This document shows positions 35,350 to 44,121 of a stretch of 53,873 nt of DNA, in pieces (positions within the stretch are counted from its first letter, which is position 1; the number at the start of each line of letters is the position of its first letter). A model generated the notes under the pieces. That model did not search any database. It was not told the origin of the DNA and was given only the letters and a program-made list of their open reading frames with translations. Location of the stretch: the NCBI GenBank assembly GCA_014801865.1, contig JAAVDH010000023.1:1-53873 (forward strand). The letters run 5' to 3'. Origin of the DNA: Bacteroides sp. (lineage in GTDB: Bacteria > Bacteroidota > Bacteroidia > Bacteroidales > Muribaculaceae). The translations under genes and the position numbers were made by a program.

Positions 35350-36114
35350 ATGATTATGACTGTAAAAGTAGAGCGGATGAAATCATGGATGACAGGCTTG
35401 ATTATGGCTGTAATGACTTGTATCAGCGTAATTGCTGCCGAAAGACCATCTTATGCCGCCCTGTCCGGTAAGGCAGAGCGTGCGTATGCCTATGGTGAAT
35501 GGGCCAGTGCTTCGGCTCTCTACGGACTGATGATTGACGAGCGACCTACCGATACACGTCTATACGGGCGGGCTATAGTATCGGCCTCTATGCGCGATAA
35601 ACCCCTTGAAGAGGTGGAGCTGCTGCGCAGAGCTATCTCGGCGCATGTGGCGTTTGACTCGGTGTTTGCGAGTGTGCGTCGCGAGAGTTTCGCCATAGGC
35701 CAGAGCGACCTCTATGAGAATTTTCTTAAGGAGGTGAAGGCGGCCGAACCTTGGCTGAAACGAACGGTCAACGGGTATCTGCTCGACTATTATGTATACC
35801 GTCGCAATGCCCGGGGGATGATATCGTACGCCGATGAGCTGCTTAAGGCGGTGCCCGATAATGAGCGTTTTCTATATATTCTCGCTCAGGGATATTTACT
35901 TGACGGACGTAATGAGGAAGCGGTAGGTGTATGGAAGCGTATACTCGGTGTCAACTCCGAATCGTATGATGCACTGCTATTTCTGGGCAACTATTATGCC
36001 GATATCAGTTCGTCCGAAGAACCCGAATCAATATCGCGTGCGCGGGGCTATCTCAGTCGTGCACAGGCCTTGAAGCCTACTCCGTATGTAGCCGAAAGAA
36101 TAAGGAATCTGTAA
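35350..36114 (+). CDS. Exported TPR-repeat protein
   Basis: A 254-residue protein with an N-terminal signal peptide (hydrophobic core SWMTGLIMAVMTCISVIAA, residues about 12-30; an in-frame ATG at residue 10 is an alternative start). The rest is helical with TPR-like pairs: KAERAYAYGEWASASALYGL, LLDYYVYRRNARGMISYADEL, FLYILAQGYLLDGRNEEAV and DALLFLGNYYADISS. It probably acts as a periplasmic scaffold. No enzyme motif is visible. It is monocistronic and preceded by leader repeat B. Confidence 0.75.
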   Translation: MIMTVKVERMKSWMTGLIMAVMTCISVIAAERPSYAALSGKAERAYAYGEWASASALYGLMIDERPTDTRLYGRAIVSASMRDKPLEEVELLRRAISAHVAFDSVFASVRRESFAIGQSDLYENFLKEVKAAEPWLKRTVNGYLLDYYVYRRNARGMISYADELLKAVPDNERFLYILAQGYLLDGRNEEAVGVWKRILGVNSESYDALLFLGNYYADISSSEEPESISRARGYLSRAQALKPTPYVAERIRNL

Positions 36115-36129
36115 TTTCTTTGCCGAATG

Positions 36130-36161
36130 CTTGCTTTTAAGGATAATCTGTAGTAAATTTG
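36130..36161 (+). promoter_or_regulatory. Promoter of the Lrp-type regulator
   Basis: CTTG (36130-36133), 20 bases, then TAAATTTG (36154-36161) match the Bacteroidetes consensus. The predicted leader before the ATG at 36228 is about 60 bases. Confidence 0.65.
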
Positions 36162-36227
36162 GCGTGAGAGAGCGTTTTGCTTGACACTTACACAACCTTA
36201 TTACAATGCCTATCACAGTACGTAAGC

Positions 36228-36698
36228 ATGGAGAAGATAGATAACCTTGACCGTCGAATTCTGGAGATAATAATGTCTAACGCCCGCATCCCGTCCAAAG
36301 ACGTTGCAGGAGCATGCGGAGTGTCACGAGCCGCCATACATCAGCGCATACAGCGCATGATGGATTTAAAGGTGATAACCGGCTCAAGTTATAATGTAGA
36401 CCCCAAGACACTGGGATATACTACGTGTACATTCATAGGAGTCAACCTTGAGCGCGGAGCTATGTATCGCGACGTAGTGCCAGAGCTTAACAAGATACCT
36501 GAGATTGTGGAATGTCACTTCACGACAGGTCCCTACACCATGCTCATTAAGCTATATGCACGTGACAATGAGCATCTGATGGAGCTGCTTAACTCAAAGA
36601 TTCAGCGCATACCCGGAGTGACCGGTACGGAGACACTCATCTCGCTTGACCATAGTATCAATCGCGAGGTGCCCGTAGAGTATGAATTTAATGCCTGA
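36228..36698 (+). CDS. Lrp/AsnC family transcriptional regulator
   Basis: A 156-residue regulator: N-terminal winged helix-turn-helix (about residues 3-60; NLDRRILEIIMSNARIPSKD and ACGVSRAAIHQRIQRM) and a C-terminal RAM/AsnC ligand-binding domain (about 65-145; VECHFTTGPYTMLIKLYARD). It should form dimers or octamers that sense amino acids. The start at MEKIDNLDRRIL was chosen over an upstream TTG because it matches the family. No metabolic gene is adjacent; the amino-acid fermentation operon at 43-50 kb is a conceivable target, but that is inference. Confidence 0.9.
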   Translation: MEKIDNLDRRILEIIMSNARIPSKDVAGACGVSRAAIHQRIQRMMDLKVITGSSYNVDPKTLGYTTCTFIGVNLERGAMYRDVVPELNKIPEIVECHFTTGPYTMLIKLYARDNEHLMELLNSKIQRIPGVTGTETLISLDHSINREVPVEYEFNA

Positions 36699-36707
36699 TA
36701 CAAATCT

Positions 36708-36742
36708 TGTGATACATTAAAATAATTTTGTAGACTTACTTA
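36708..36742. repeat. AT-rich leader repeat, copy C (fragment)
   Basis: TTGTGATACATTAAAATAAT and the following TTTGTAGACTTACTT match copies A and B. This copy lies between convergent genes, so it is not in a promoter position for any annotated gene. That argues for a dispersed element rather than a conserved promoter. Confidence 0.65.
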
Positions 36743-36762
36743 TCAATTCCCACTCCACCGGA

Positions 36763-38058
36763 TTATTTAACGACCTGCTCCCGGCGCATGGCACAGCGCG
36801 AGAGCATGCGGTGGCCTATGCGACAGTACAGGCACTTACGCTCCTCGCAGTAGGCTCGCCGGAGTTGTATCACGGCCTGTGACTCAAATGCGTCGCGGGC
36901 CTTTAGTCCGTAGCGTCCGAAGAGTTCGACTATGCGGTTGCGTTCGGCAGGCATGGCCGACAGCAGTTCTATGGCATGGTCAAACAGTCGGTCATCGGCG
37001 TGAAGCTGGGCGTATGCCACGAGTACGGGTACAACTACATTGATTACCAATAGCCGCTGCGATGCTTGACTGAGCGAAGGAGCGCTGTAGCCCACGGGTG
37101 AGAAGTGAGTATGAGTGCTCCAGTAGCCTGTAAGCGTGGGGGTAAACAATCGGCATCCTTCCTCGGGAGTAGTTATGTCAAGAAATCTGTCAAGCATACG
37201 GAATCCCCCGTATAGCATGGCGGCAAGCAACGCTATGCGTCGGTGGGGAAAATTGGCCGGGCGCGTGCGGGCCATGCGCCATGATAGTGACACGGGTGGT
37301 TTCAGCCCGAATCGATGAGCCAGATGTGCATACTCCTTACGCAGACTGTCGGTATAGGGTTCGGATGGTGCATCGTCGAGAAGTCCGCTTTGTCCGAAGA
37401 GGAGCGCTTCGATGGCGGTCAGAGAGTCGGATACACGTCCCACGATACGGAGCGGAACGCTCAGAGCCAGTCGCTCGAAGGGATCATTGTTGAGATTGAA
37501 GCCCAACGCCCGTGCCACGGTGACGTAGCAAGCCTGTTGCCAGTCACCCTGCATGCGCTCTACAAGTCCGGCTACACGGTCGGCCTTCTGATATATTCTC
37601 TCATAACCCAGTGCCTGAATCCAGTCGGCAAGATATATACTCTCGGTGTTGCAGAGAGTGGACGCGCAGGGAAGATATTCCACTGCGTTATCTACCAGTG
37701 AATGGTAATGGAGGTGAAACTGCGGTTCGCATGGCATACGCATCTGAGGTATCAGTTCGCCGGTAGCCAATCGGTGAACTGCCGCATCATCGCGGTCTAC
37801 CACATGGAGTATCACGCTGTCATACGCCTCATCTTTATGGTGGCCATGGCGATGCCAGTCACTTGCCGCCACATGTATCTCCACGCTCCCTGCCCACAGC
37901 TGTCCTCCGATCTTTATTTTGGCATTGAAGAAGTCGGGACCGGCATCGGTGTTGATACGGCCGGGATCAATGATAGTTACCTTCTGTCCGTCGACAGTGT
38001 GGAGGTCGTGCTGACTCCACAGACGGTGCTGCCAGATATAGTGCATGAGTTTTTCCAT
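36763..38058 (-). CDS. DUF2851 family protein
   Basis: A 431-residue soluble protein of DUF2851, a Bacteroidetes family of unknown function. Matching stretches are MHYIWQHRLW at the start, INTDAGPDFFNAKIKIG, WAGSVEIHVAASDWHRHGHH with conserved His/Asp residues, and the C-terminal Cys/His-rich CEERKCLYCRIGHRML (about residues 408-423), a possible metal site. It has no signal peptide. It is a single gene, divergent from tRNA-Ala. Confidence 0.88.
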   Translation of the reverse strand: MEKLMHYIWQHRLWSQHDLHTVDGQKVTIIDPGRINTDAGPDFFNAKIKIGGQLWAGSVEIHVAASDWHRHGHHKDEAYDSVILHVVDRDDAAVHRLATGELIPQMRMPCEPQFHLHYHSLVDNAVEYLPCASTLCNTESIYLADWIQALGYERIYQKADRVAGLVERMQGDWQQACYVTVARALGFNLNNDPFERLALSVPLRIVGRVSDSLTAIEALLFGQSGLLDDAPSEPYTDSLRKEYAHLAHRFGLKPPVSLSWRMARTRPANFPHRRIALLAAMLYGGFRMLDRFLDITTPEEGCRLFTPTLTGYWSTHTHFSPVGYSAPSLSQASQRLLVINVVVPVLVAYAQLHADDRLFDHAIELLSAMPAERNRIVELFGRYGLKARDAFESQAVIQLRRAYCEERKCLYCRIGHRMLSRCAMRREQVVK

Positions 38059-38178
38059 GGCTCGGAAATCTTTGGAAGAGGGGAGGTGGTGTTGGAACGC
38101 GTTGGAGTATGAGAAGAGGAAGAAGATGAGGGGAGGGGTAGCAAATGTACAAAAAATAGCGAAATATGCGCCAAAAAA

Positions 38179-38210
38179 TTTGCATGTTCAGAAATAATCA
38201 CCTACCTTTG
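38179..38210 (+). promoter_or_regulatory. Promoter of tRNA-Ala
   Basis: TTTG (38179-38182), 20 bases, TACCTTTG (38203-38210). This full match to the Bacteroidetes consensus ends 19 bases before the tRNA. Confidence 0.8.
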
Positions 38211-38229
38211 CACCGCAAACATCACGAAT

Positions 38230-38303
38230 GGGGTACTAGCTCATCTGGCTAGAGCGCGACACTGGCAGTGTCGAGGTGAGCGGTTCGAGTCCGCTGTACT
38301 CCA
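38230..38303 (+). tRNA. tRNA-Ala (anticodon GGC)
   Basis: A complete cloverleaf of 74 bases. The acceptor is GGGGTAC/GTACTCC with the G3-U70 wobble pair that identifies tRNA-Ala, and discriminator A at 38303. The D stem is GCTC/GAGC, the anticodon stem CGACA/TGTCG with loop CTGGCAG (anticodon GGC), and the T arm AGCGG-TTCGAGT-CCGCT. CCA is not encoded. Confidence 0.97.
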
Positions 38304-38306
38304 CTA

Positions 38307-38345
38307 AAAGCGAATTCAGAGCAATATCTGAGTTCGCTTTTTTTG
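38307..38345 (+). terminator. Terminator of tRNA-Ala
   Basis: AAAGCGAATTCAGA (38307-38320) pairs with TCTGAGTTCGCTTT (38327-38340) with one mismatch around a six-base loop, followed by a T run. Confidence 0.88.
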
Positions 38346-38445
38346 TTTTATAATTGTAATATATCTACATTTGTATGGCTTGACCGAGTCCGTCTATTAA
38401 TGGGTTATGCGCAGTCAAGTCGTACATGTGTTTATAGAGATAGGT

Positions 38446-39225
38446 ATGCAGACTGTATTGTTTACTTCTACGATATTCGGCCCGATACACTCGAGGCGTC
38501 TGGGGTCGTCGCTTGGTGTCAATCTTATGCCTCGCGACGGTAAGGTTTGTTCGTTTGACTGCCTCTATTGTGAGGCCGGGTTCAATGCTCAGGGTCCCGG
38601 TAAATCGGGGCTTCCTTCGCGAAGCGAGGTCAGGGAGTTGCTTGAAGCCAAATTGAGCGATATGAAGGCTAAGGATGAACCGCTGGATGTCATAACGTTC
38701 TCCGGCAATGGAGAGCCTACGCTACATCCTGAGTTTGAGGGAGTGATAGATGACGTTATAGAGCTGCGTGATAAGTACTTTCCGCAGGTGCGTATAAGTG
38801 TGTTAAGCAATGCGACGATGCTCCATAGTGACAGCGTGAAGAGGGCGTTGCGCAGGGTTGACAATAATATATTGAAGCTTGATTCGGCACTGACACCTAC
38901 GATGAGAGCTATAGACCGACCCGGATCGCCGTCATTCAGCTCTGAGCGTGTCATAGCGCAACTTGAAGAGTTTGGAAGCGACTGCATAGTGCAGACCATG
39001 ATGCTGCGCGGAAGTCATAATGGGGTGGAGATTGATAATACTTTACCGGAAGAGGTTGAGGCTCTTGCAGCAGCATACAGGCGTATTCGTCCCCGTGAGG
39101 TAATGCTCTACAGTATTGACCGTAAGACTCCCGAGGAGCATCTTCGTAAGGTGAGTCGCGATGAACTTGAGGCTATAGCCGAAAGATTCAGACGCGATGG
39201 CATAACGGTGCAGGTCACCGGTTAG
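38446..39225 (+). CDS. Radical SAM protein
   Basis: A 259-residue radical SAM enzyme. The cluster motif is CSFDCLYC (Cys35, Cys39, Cys42), i.e. Cx3Cx2C. It is followed by TFSGNGEPTLHPEF, the glycine-rich SAM-binding region, and VLSNATML. The N-terminal FGPIHSRRLGSSLGVNLMPR is characteristic of a Bacteroidales group often annotated simply as radical SAM protein. There is no SPASM or other extra cluster domain. The substrate is unknown. The ATG at 38446 best fits; an in-frame ATG lies 13 codons earlier. It converges on pldA with a four-base overlap of stops. Confidence 0.88.
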   Translation: MQTVLFTSTIFGPIHSRRLGSSLGVNLMPRDGKVCSFDCLYCEAGFNAQGPGKSGLPSRSEVRELLEAKLSDMKAKDEPLDVITFSGNGEPTLHPEFEGVIDDVIELRDKYFPQVRISVLSNATMLHSDSVKRALRRVDNNILKLDSALTPTMRAIDRPGSPSFSSERVIAQLEEFGSDCIVQTMMLRGSHNGVEIDNTLPEEVEALAAAYRRIRPREVMLYSIDRKTPEEHLRKVSRDELEAIAERFRRDGITVQVTG

Positions 39226-40076
39226 TAGTCGGAAAATATACGGGGCTTGATGACGATGCCTACTCGTACCTGTGAGTGAAATTGCTTGTAGTCGAGGAGG
39301 CCTTCGCCATAACCGTTGTAGTATTGCAGAAAGAGATATTGGTTGTCACGCTTGAATATGCGGTAGCTTAGTTCGAGGATGGTGTTGTAGTTGAGACGCC
39401 AGCCACGACGCTTAACCAGAGTCACTGACATGTTGAATCGGGGTAAGGGTGTGATGGAGGTGCCTACCTGATATATACCTGAATAATCAAGGATGTCCTG
39501 ATTGTTCATACCGTCGACTATAGGTATCCAGAATTTGGCGTGTACGACCAGGCGCGGGTCGAGTATTATATTGCCTCCGAGCGACACTTTGTTCCATGAG
39601 CGTGACTGGATGCCGTCGCGTCCGTTACTTTCGTGCTCAAGCAGAAGTATGAGTTTGCCAATGAAGCGGTTTTTGACGAATAGAGGCTTAGCCAGACCGA
39701 TGCCCGGATTGAAGTTGAGGTCGGTCATGGGCATGGAATTTTCGAGTACATTCCAGAAAACCTTTTGTGTATAGAAGAGGAAGAGATATGTGTTCCACGG
39801 CAGGACCGAGTTGGTAAGACGCTGCGAGAACGAAATCTGAAATTTCACATTCGAATTTTCGCGGGTGGGACGCTGACCTACCGATGTGCCGAATATGAAG
39901 TAGTTATCCTTATAGAGTCCGAAGTACGGAGCGTTGTCAAACTCGCGTCGTACGCTGTCGGTATTTATAGTTACTCCATCGGTTACTATCTGTGCCTCGG
40001 ATGTGACGGGACACAGAAGTGCCGTAAGCAGCACTCCCAACAGCAGGATGAGATATATGGGGCGTCTAAGTAGCAT
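39222..40076 (-). CDS. pldA: Outer-membrane phospholipase A
   Basis: A 284-residue outer-membrane beta-barrel phospholipase (OMPLA). A signal peptide ends near SEAQ (residue 29). The active site is HESNGRDG with His148 and Ser150, and Asn162 (RSWNKV) lies 12 residues after the Ser as in the E. coli enzyme. Alternating barrel strands continue to YLFLQYYNGYGEGLLDY near the end, a strong family signature. It hydrolyses phospholipids that reach the outer leaflet. Confidence 0.92.
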   Translation of the reverse strand: MLLRRPIYLILLLGVLLTALLCPVTSEAQIVTDGVTINTDSVRREFDNAPYFGLYKDNYFIFGTSVGQRPTRENSNVKFQISFSQRLTNSVLPWNTYLFLFYTQKVFWNVLENSMPMTDLNFNPGIGLAKPLFVKNRFIGKLILLLEHESNGRDGIQSRSWNKVSLGGNIILDPRLVVHAKFWIPIVDGMNNQDILDYSGIYQVGTSITPLPRFNMSVTLVKRRGWRLNYNTILELSYRIFKRDNQYLFLQYYNGYGEGLLDYKQFHSQVRVGIVIKPRIFSDY

Positions 40077-40128
40077 AATGTGAGCACAAAGTTAAGCAAT
40101 TAGTCGGTAATTCATGATGATATGCCTA

Positions 40129-40158
40129 TTGTATATTGTGGGGTTATGAGTACTTTTG
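40129..40158 (+). promoter_or_regulatory. Putative promoter of the DUF4369 lipoprotein gene
   Basis: TTG (40129-40131), 19 bases, TACTTTTG (40151-40158). This is a reasonable Bacteroidetes-type promoter about 45-60 bases before the start codon. Confidence 0.55.
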
Positions 40159-40201
40159 CATGTGAAAGTCAAAAAAGGTATTTTGACACAGACGGAATTG
40201 A

Positions 40202-41290
40202 ATGAGAGAAATTAACATGAAGATATATACAGGACCCATCCGTGGAGCAGGCCGAAGATTTATCGGCCGTATGTGTGTATGGATGGTGGCTGTGTTTGCT
40301 GCGATGATGGCATCCGGATGCTCCGAGAAGGAGGACTTTACGGTGAGTGGACGTATCGAAGGACTCGTTTCGGGACAGGTGACAATGTATTATTATGCTC
40401 AGGGTGGCATGAAGAGTGTCTTGGGAATGGCTGTCGACGGGAAGTTTAAGCTTCATGGACAGAGCGCGTCACCGACACTGGTTACTCTCATCACTTCACC
40501 TTCGCAGCCTCCGTACTATGTAGTAGCCTCTAATGGAGAGAGTATTGAGATAGAGGGTAAGACTGAGAATCCTCTGAGCTGGACGGTAAAGGGAAACAAA
40601 CCGTCAAAGGCTCTTGCTGACTTTGTCCGCGACAATGCCGAAGCTATTGAAGCGGGTAATTACAGCAGCATTAACAGTGCTGTGGCCCGATATGTGACTT
40701 CACATAAATCAGATATAGGAGCGGCGGCGATATTGGTAACCCGATTTCATGTGCCCGGTTACGAGATGCTTGCCGATTCTTTGCTTCGCCTTCTTAACAT
40801 TGATGCGCGCCCGACGGCAGTGATGCAGAATTTCGGGTCGATACTTGGCCGACAGGTATCGTCGGAGGCTCACAGCGATCTGTCTACTCTGTCGGTGTAT
40901 GCAGGTCCGGATTCACTGGTGCGCATGACACCTTCGCGACAGTCATACGCTCTGGTCGCCTTTACGTCAGAGACACGTGTAGGGCGTGACTCGATTCAGA
41001 AGCGTATAAGCTTGTTGTGCGACTCCCTGCCTGTCCGCAGATTCCGAGCCTTTGAGATATCTCTGGCTCCGGACTCAGCCTCGTGGCGCGCGGTAGTGAA
41101 TAGCGACTCGGTCGCATGGCCTCAGGCGTGGGTGCCCGGAGGTGTGGCGGCTCCACAGATAGCCCGGTTCAGTGTGCCGCGATTGCCTTACTTCATAGTG
41201 TGTGATTCTACCGGCCACCAGCTCTACCGCGGTAGCTCCATAACCGCTGCTACAGAGGAGGTAGAACGTCGCTTAGGTGTGAAGTTTTGA
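40202..41290 (+). CDS. DUF4369 lipoprotein with degenerate thioredoxin-like domain
   Basis: A 362-residue lipoprotein (lipobox MASGC, Cys40; an in-frame ATG at residue 6 may be the true start). Residues 45-140 fit DUF4369 (FTVSGRIEGLVSGQVTMYYY). The C-terminal 150 residues have the outline of a TlpA/AhpC-type fold (PRLPYFIVCDSTGHQLYRGS corresponds to the cis-Pro region), but there is no CxxC: where the redox motif is expected (after ALVAFTSET) no Cys pair exists. It is therefore probably not a disulfide oxidoreductase, and may be a binding or structural derivative. Confidence 0.75.
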   Translation: MREINMKIYTGPIRGAGRRFIGRMCVWMVAVFAAMMASGCSEKEDFTVSGRIEGLVSGQVTMYYYAQGGMKSVLGMAVDGKFKLHGQSASPTLVTLITSPSQPPYYVVASNGESIEIEGKTENPLSWTVKGNKPSKALADFVRDNAEAIEAGNYSSINSAVARYVTSHKSDIGAAAILVTRFHVPGYEMLADSLLRLLNIDARPTAVMQNFGSILGRQVSSEAHSDLSTLSVYAGPDSLVRMTPSRQSYALVAFTSETRVGRDSIQKRISLLCDSLPVRRFRAFEISLAPDSASWRAVVNSDSVAWPQAWVPGGVAAPQIARFSVPRLPYFIVCDSTGHQLYRGSSITAATEEVERRLGVKF

Positions 41291-41339
41291 TTTCTAAATT
41301 ACTTATCCCGACTACTTATCCCCCTCTAAACACTCTCTT

Positions 41340-42869
41340 ATGCTGTCCAAGGTATATGCCGCCGCTCTTCAGGGCATTGATGCCATAGTGGTCACAATCG
41401 AAGTATCGACCGAGGCCGGCTTCGGGTTTACGCTCGTCGGACTCCCTGATGCTGCTGTGCGCGAGAGTCATCAGCGCATTATGACCGCGATGCACGAAAA
41501 TGGTTATGAATTTCCTCGCAGGGGAGTGGTGGTAAACATGAGTCCTGCCGATGTGCGTAAGGAGGGAGCCTCATACGACCTTCCCTTAGCCCTGGGAGTG
41601 ATGTCGGCCACGGGAATGATACCTTCGGAGCGCCTGTCACGCTTCATGATTATGGGTGAACTGTCGCTTGACGGCACATTGCTACCTGTCACGGGAGCAT
41701 TGCCTATGGCCATAAAGGCTCGTGAAATGGGATTTGAGGGGATGATAGTCCCCGAGGCCAATGCCTCAGAAGCTGCTGTGGTAAATCGTCTTGATGTCTA
41801 TGGCATGGACAATCTGCGCAGCGTAATTGATTTCTTCAAATGTGAGTCATCGCCGCAACCTGTGAGAGTAGACACGCGCACGGAGTTTGCCGCCGCCGAG
41901 GGAGTGTTTGACTGTGATTTTGCCGAAGTAAAAGGACAGGAGGGCGTAAAGCGTGCCTTTGAAGTAGCGTGTGCCGGTGGCCACAATATACTCCTCGTCG
42001 GCCCTCCCGGAGCAGGAAAATCCATGATGGCCAAGCGACTGCCTACCATTATGCCCCCTCTCACCCTGGCTGAGGCCCTGGAGACAACCAAGATACATTC
42101 CGTGGCCGGTGTTCTTCCGCGTGGTTCACGCCTTATGACAGCGAGACCCTTCCGTGCGCCTCACCATACGATATCCCCCGTGGCACTCGTCGGCGGTGGT
42201 ATCAATCCCCGCCCCGGAGAAATCTCCTTGGCTCACAACGGAGTGCTGTTTCTTGATGAGTTCCCGGAGTTTTCACGCAACGTTCTCGAGGTGATGCGCC
42301 AGCCCCTTGAAGACCACTGCATATCCATATCCCGCGCAAAATACTCGATTAATTATCCGGCGGCCTTCATGCTCGTGGCCAGCATGAATCCTTGTCCATG
42401 CGGATACTATACACATCCCACACGCGCATGCACCTGTACACCATCAGCCGTGCAGCGCTATCTGGGGCGCATATCCGGTCCGCTGCTTGATCGCATAGAC
42501 CTACAGGTAGAGATAATGCCCGTGCCATTCACTGAGCTCTCATCTCTTCAGAAAGGAGAGTCATCTGAAGTTATACGTCGCCGCGTTATGGCTGCCCGCG
42601 AAAGGCAGAGCAGGCGCTACGCCGGAGTGCCCGACGTACACTGCAATGCCCAGATGACCGAAACCATGCTCCATACCTATGCCCGTCCTGATGACGAAGC
42701 ACTGCAGATACTGCGCGATGCCATGGACCACTACGACATGTCAGCCCGCGCCTACAGCCGCATACTGAAAGTAGCGCGCACCATCGCCGACCTTGATGCC
42801 TCCGACACCATCACCTCCGTCCATATCCACGAGGCCATCTCCTACCGCAACCTTGACCGCTCCCTCTGA
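41340..42869 (+). CDS. YifB/ComM-type Mg-chelatase-like AAA ATPase
   Basis: A 509-residue YifB family ATPase: N-terminal ChlI-like domain (about residues 1-165; YAAALQGIDAIVVTIEVS), AAA core with Walker A GPPGAGKS (about 221-228) and Walker B region VLFLDEFPEF (about 302), and a C-terminal Mg_chelatase_C domain. A cysteine cluster, CPCGYYTHPTRACTC, is present as in the family. ComM is a branch-migration helicase in natural transformation in some bacteria; the role here is inferred from the family. It is probably monocistronic. Confidence 0.92.
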   Translation: MLSKVYAAALQGIDAIVVTIEVSTEAGFGFTLVGLPDAAVRESHQRIMTAMHENGYEFPRRGVVVNMSPADVRKEGASYDLPLALGVMSATGMIPSERLSRFMIMGELSLDGTLLPVTGALPMAIKAREMGFEGMIVPEANASEAAVVNRLDVYGMDNLRSVIDFFKCESSPQPVRVDTRTEFAAAEGVFDCDFAEVKGQEGVKRAFEVACAGGHNILLVGPPGAGKSMMAKRLPTIMPPLTLAEALETTKIHSVAGVLPRGSRLMTARPFRAPHHTISPVALVGGGINPRPGEISLAHNGVLFLDEFPEFSRNVLEVMRQPLEDHCISISRAKYSINYPAAFMLVASMNPCPCGYYTHPTRACTCTPSAVQRYLGRISGPLLDRIDLQVEIMPVPFTELSSLQKGESSEVIRRRVMAARERQSRRYAGVPDVHCNAQMTETMLHTYARPDDEALQILRDAMDHYDMSARAYSRILKVARTIADLDASDTITSVHIHEAISYRNLDRSL

Positions 42870-43173
42870 CCATATCCTCAGCCGTTGCCCCTCCTCTCGC
42901 CTGATTAATCGGCGATAGATGGCAAATTATTAGGTTGAGAGGGGTTAGAATGGCGATGAAGGGGTAGCGATGTTGATAGTTTTAAAGAAAAATAGGGTCT
43001 GGATAGTTGGCGATAAGATTTTTTCTTTTAATTTTGCACAATAATGGACATTCTGTGCGGTAGCTTTTATTCTACGCTATGCTATAGGGCTTCCCGGAGG
43101 CCGTACCATAGTTGGCCGTGTGGATTGTGCCATTCCTCCTCTCGTATTATTTTTTATTGATTGCATTATTGCC
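42870..43173. other. Spacer upstream of the ptb operon
   Basis: A 304-base spacer. It holds a GC-rich imperfect hairpin just after yifB (CGCC/GGCG around GATTAATC, flanked by CCTCTC and GAGAGG) that could end yifB transcription, and the promoter at 43007-43036. The ptb frame is open upstream of the ATG at 43174 but those codons do not match the family. Confidence 0.5.
43007..43036 (+). promoter_or_regulatory. Putative promoter of the ptb-buk-ior operon
   Basis: TTG (43007-43009), 19 bases, TAATTTTG (43029-43036). This would give a leader of about 130 bases before ptb, long enough to carry regulation, although I see no clear hairpin switch. Confidence 0.55.
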
Positions 43174-44112
43174 ATGGAACCTATAAAAGATTTTGAGGGT
43201 CTTGCAGCCCATCTTAAAACACTTGACCGTCCGCGTAAGGTGGCCGTAGTATGCGCCACGGACGACCATTCTGTAGAAGCTATCAGCCGCGCGCTTTCTG
43301 ATGGGTTCGCCCACTTCATCCTCGTAGGACCTCACAGTGTGCCCGGTGGAGTGATGGATGGCTATAAGGGTGCCATTGAGTCGGTGGGCTTCGACCTTAC
43401 TCCCGATGAAGCTGCCGCCAAGGCCGTGGAGATTGTGCATGACGGACAGGCCGATGTACTTATGAAAGGTCTGATAAATACCGACAACCTTCTTCGTGCG
43501 GTACTCAATAAAGAGCATGGTCTCCTGCCTAAGGGAAAGGTTCTTACTCATATAGCCCTCGTGGAAATGCCGGCTCAGGATAAACTGCTCTTTTTCTCCG
43601 ATGCAGCGGTGATACCCTCGCCCAATCTCGAACAGCGTGAGGCTATAGTGCGCTATATGGCAGATGCTATCCGTCGTCTGGGCGGTCAGAGTCCGAGAAT
43701 AGCCTTGATTAACTGCACTGAAAAGGTTAATGATAAGTTCCCTGTCACGATTGATTATATGACTATCTGCGACATGGCCCGTAACGGTGAGTTCGGTGCT
43801 GATACGATTGTGGATGGTCCGATGGATGTACGCACCGCGTGCGACCGCGAGGCTGCGGCCATCAAGGGTATCGACAGTCCTGTCAATGGTAATGCCGATG
43901 GCCTGATATTCCCTGAAATTCAGTCAGGCAATACATTCTATAAAACTATAACATATTTTGCCGGTGCCCGTCTGGCAGGTCTGCTCATGGGTACAATGGC
44001 TCCGGTAGTACTCACTTCACGCGGCGATGCCGCCACTGCCAAGTTTGACAGTCTCGCACTTGCATGTCTGCTGTGTGGCGACTCAGATACTACCTCTGCA
44101 AATCTCGAATAA
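43174..44112 (+). CDS. ptb: Phosphate acyltransferase (phosphate butyryltransferase family)
   Basis: A 312-residue PTA/PTB enzyme that swaps CoA for phosphate on an acyl-CoA. Family stretches are AVVCATDDHSVEAISRA, DVLMKGLINTDNLLRAVLN, LTHIALVEMP and the C-terminal GARLAGLLMGTMAPVVLTSRGD. The start at MEPIKDFEGLA matches relatives. buk follows nine bases later, the classic ptb-buk pair. Because iorAB and an aminotransferase are in the same operon, the likely natural substrate is an arylacetyl-CoA (phenylacetyl or indoleacetyl) or a branched acyl-CoA rather than butyryl-CoA; that is inference. Confidence 0.92.
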   Translation: MEPIKDFEGLAAHLKTLDRPRKVAVVCATDDHSVEAISRALSDGFAHFILVGPHSVPGGVMDGYKGAIESVGFDLTPDEAAAKAVEIVHDGQADVLMKGLINTDNLLRAVLNKEHGLLPKGKVLTHIALVEMPAQDKLLFFSDAAVIPSPNLEQREAIVRYMADAIRRLGGQSPRIALINCTEKVNDKFPVTIDYMTICDMARNGEFGADTIVDGPMDVRTACDREAAAIKGIDSPVNGNADGLIFPEIQSGNTFYKTITYFAGARLAGLLMGTMAPVVLTSRGDAATAKFDSLALACLLCGDSDTTSANLE

Positions 44113-44121
44113 AAAGCCGAT

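Noticed and set aside
38230-38345. tRNA-Ala as an integration site
   Set aside because: The tRNA is followed directly by its own terminator and a housekeeping-like radical SAM gene; I see no repeated 3' tRNA end nearby and no integrase beside it.
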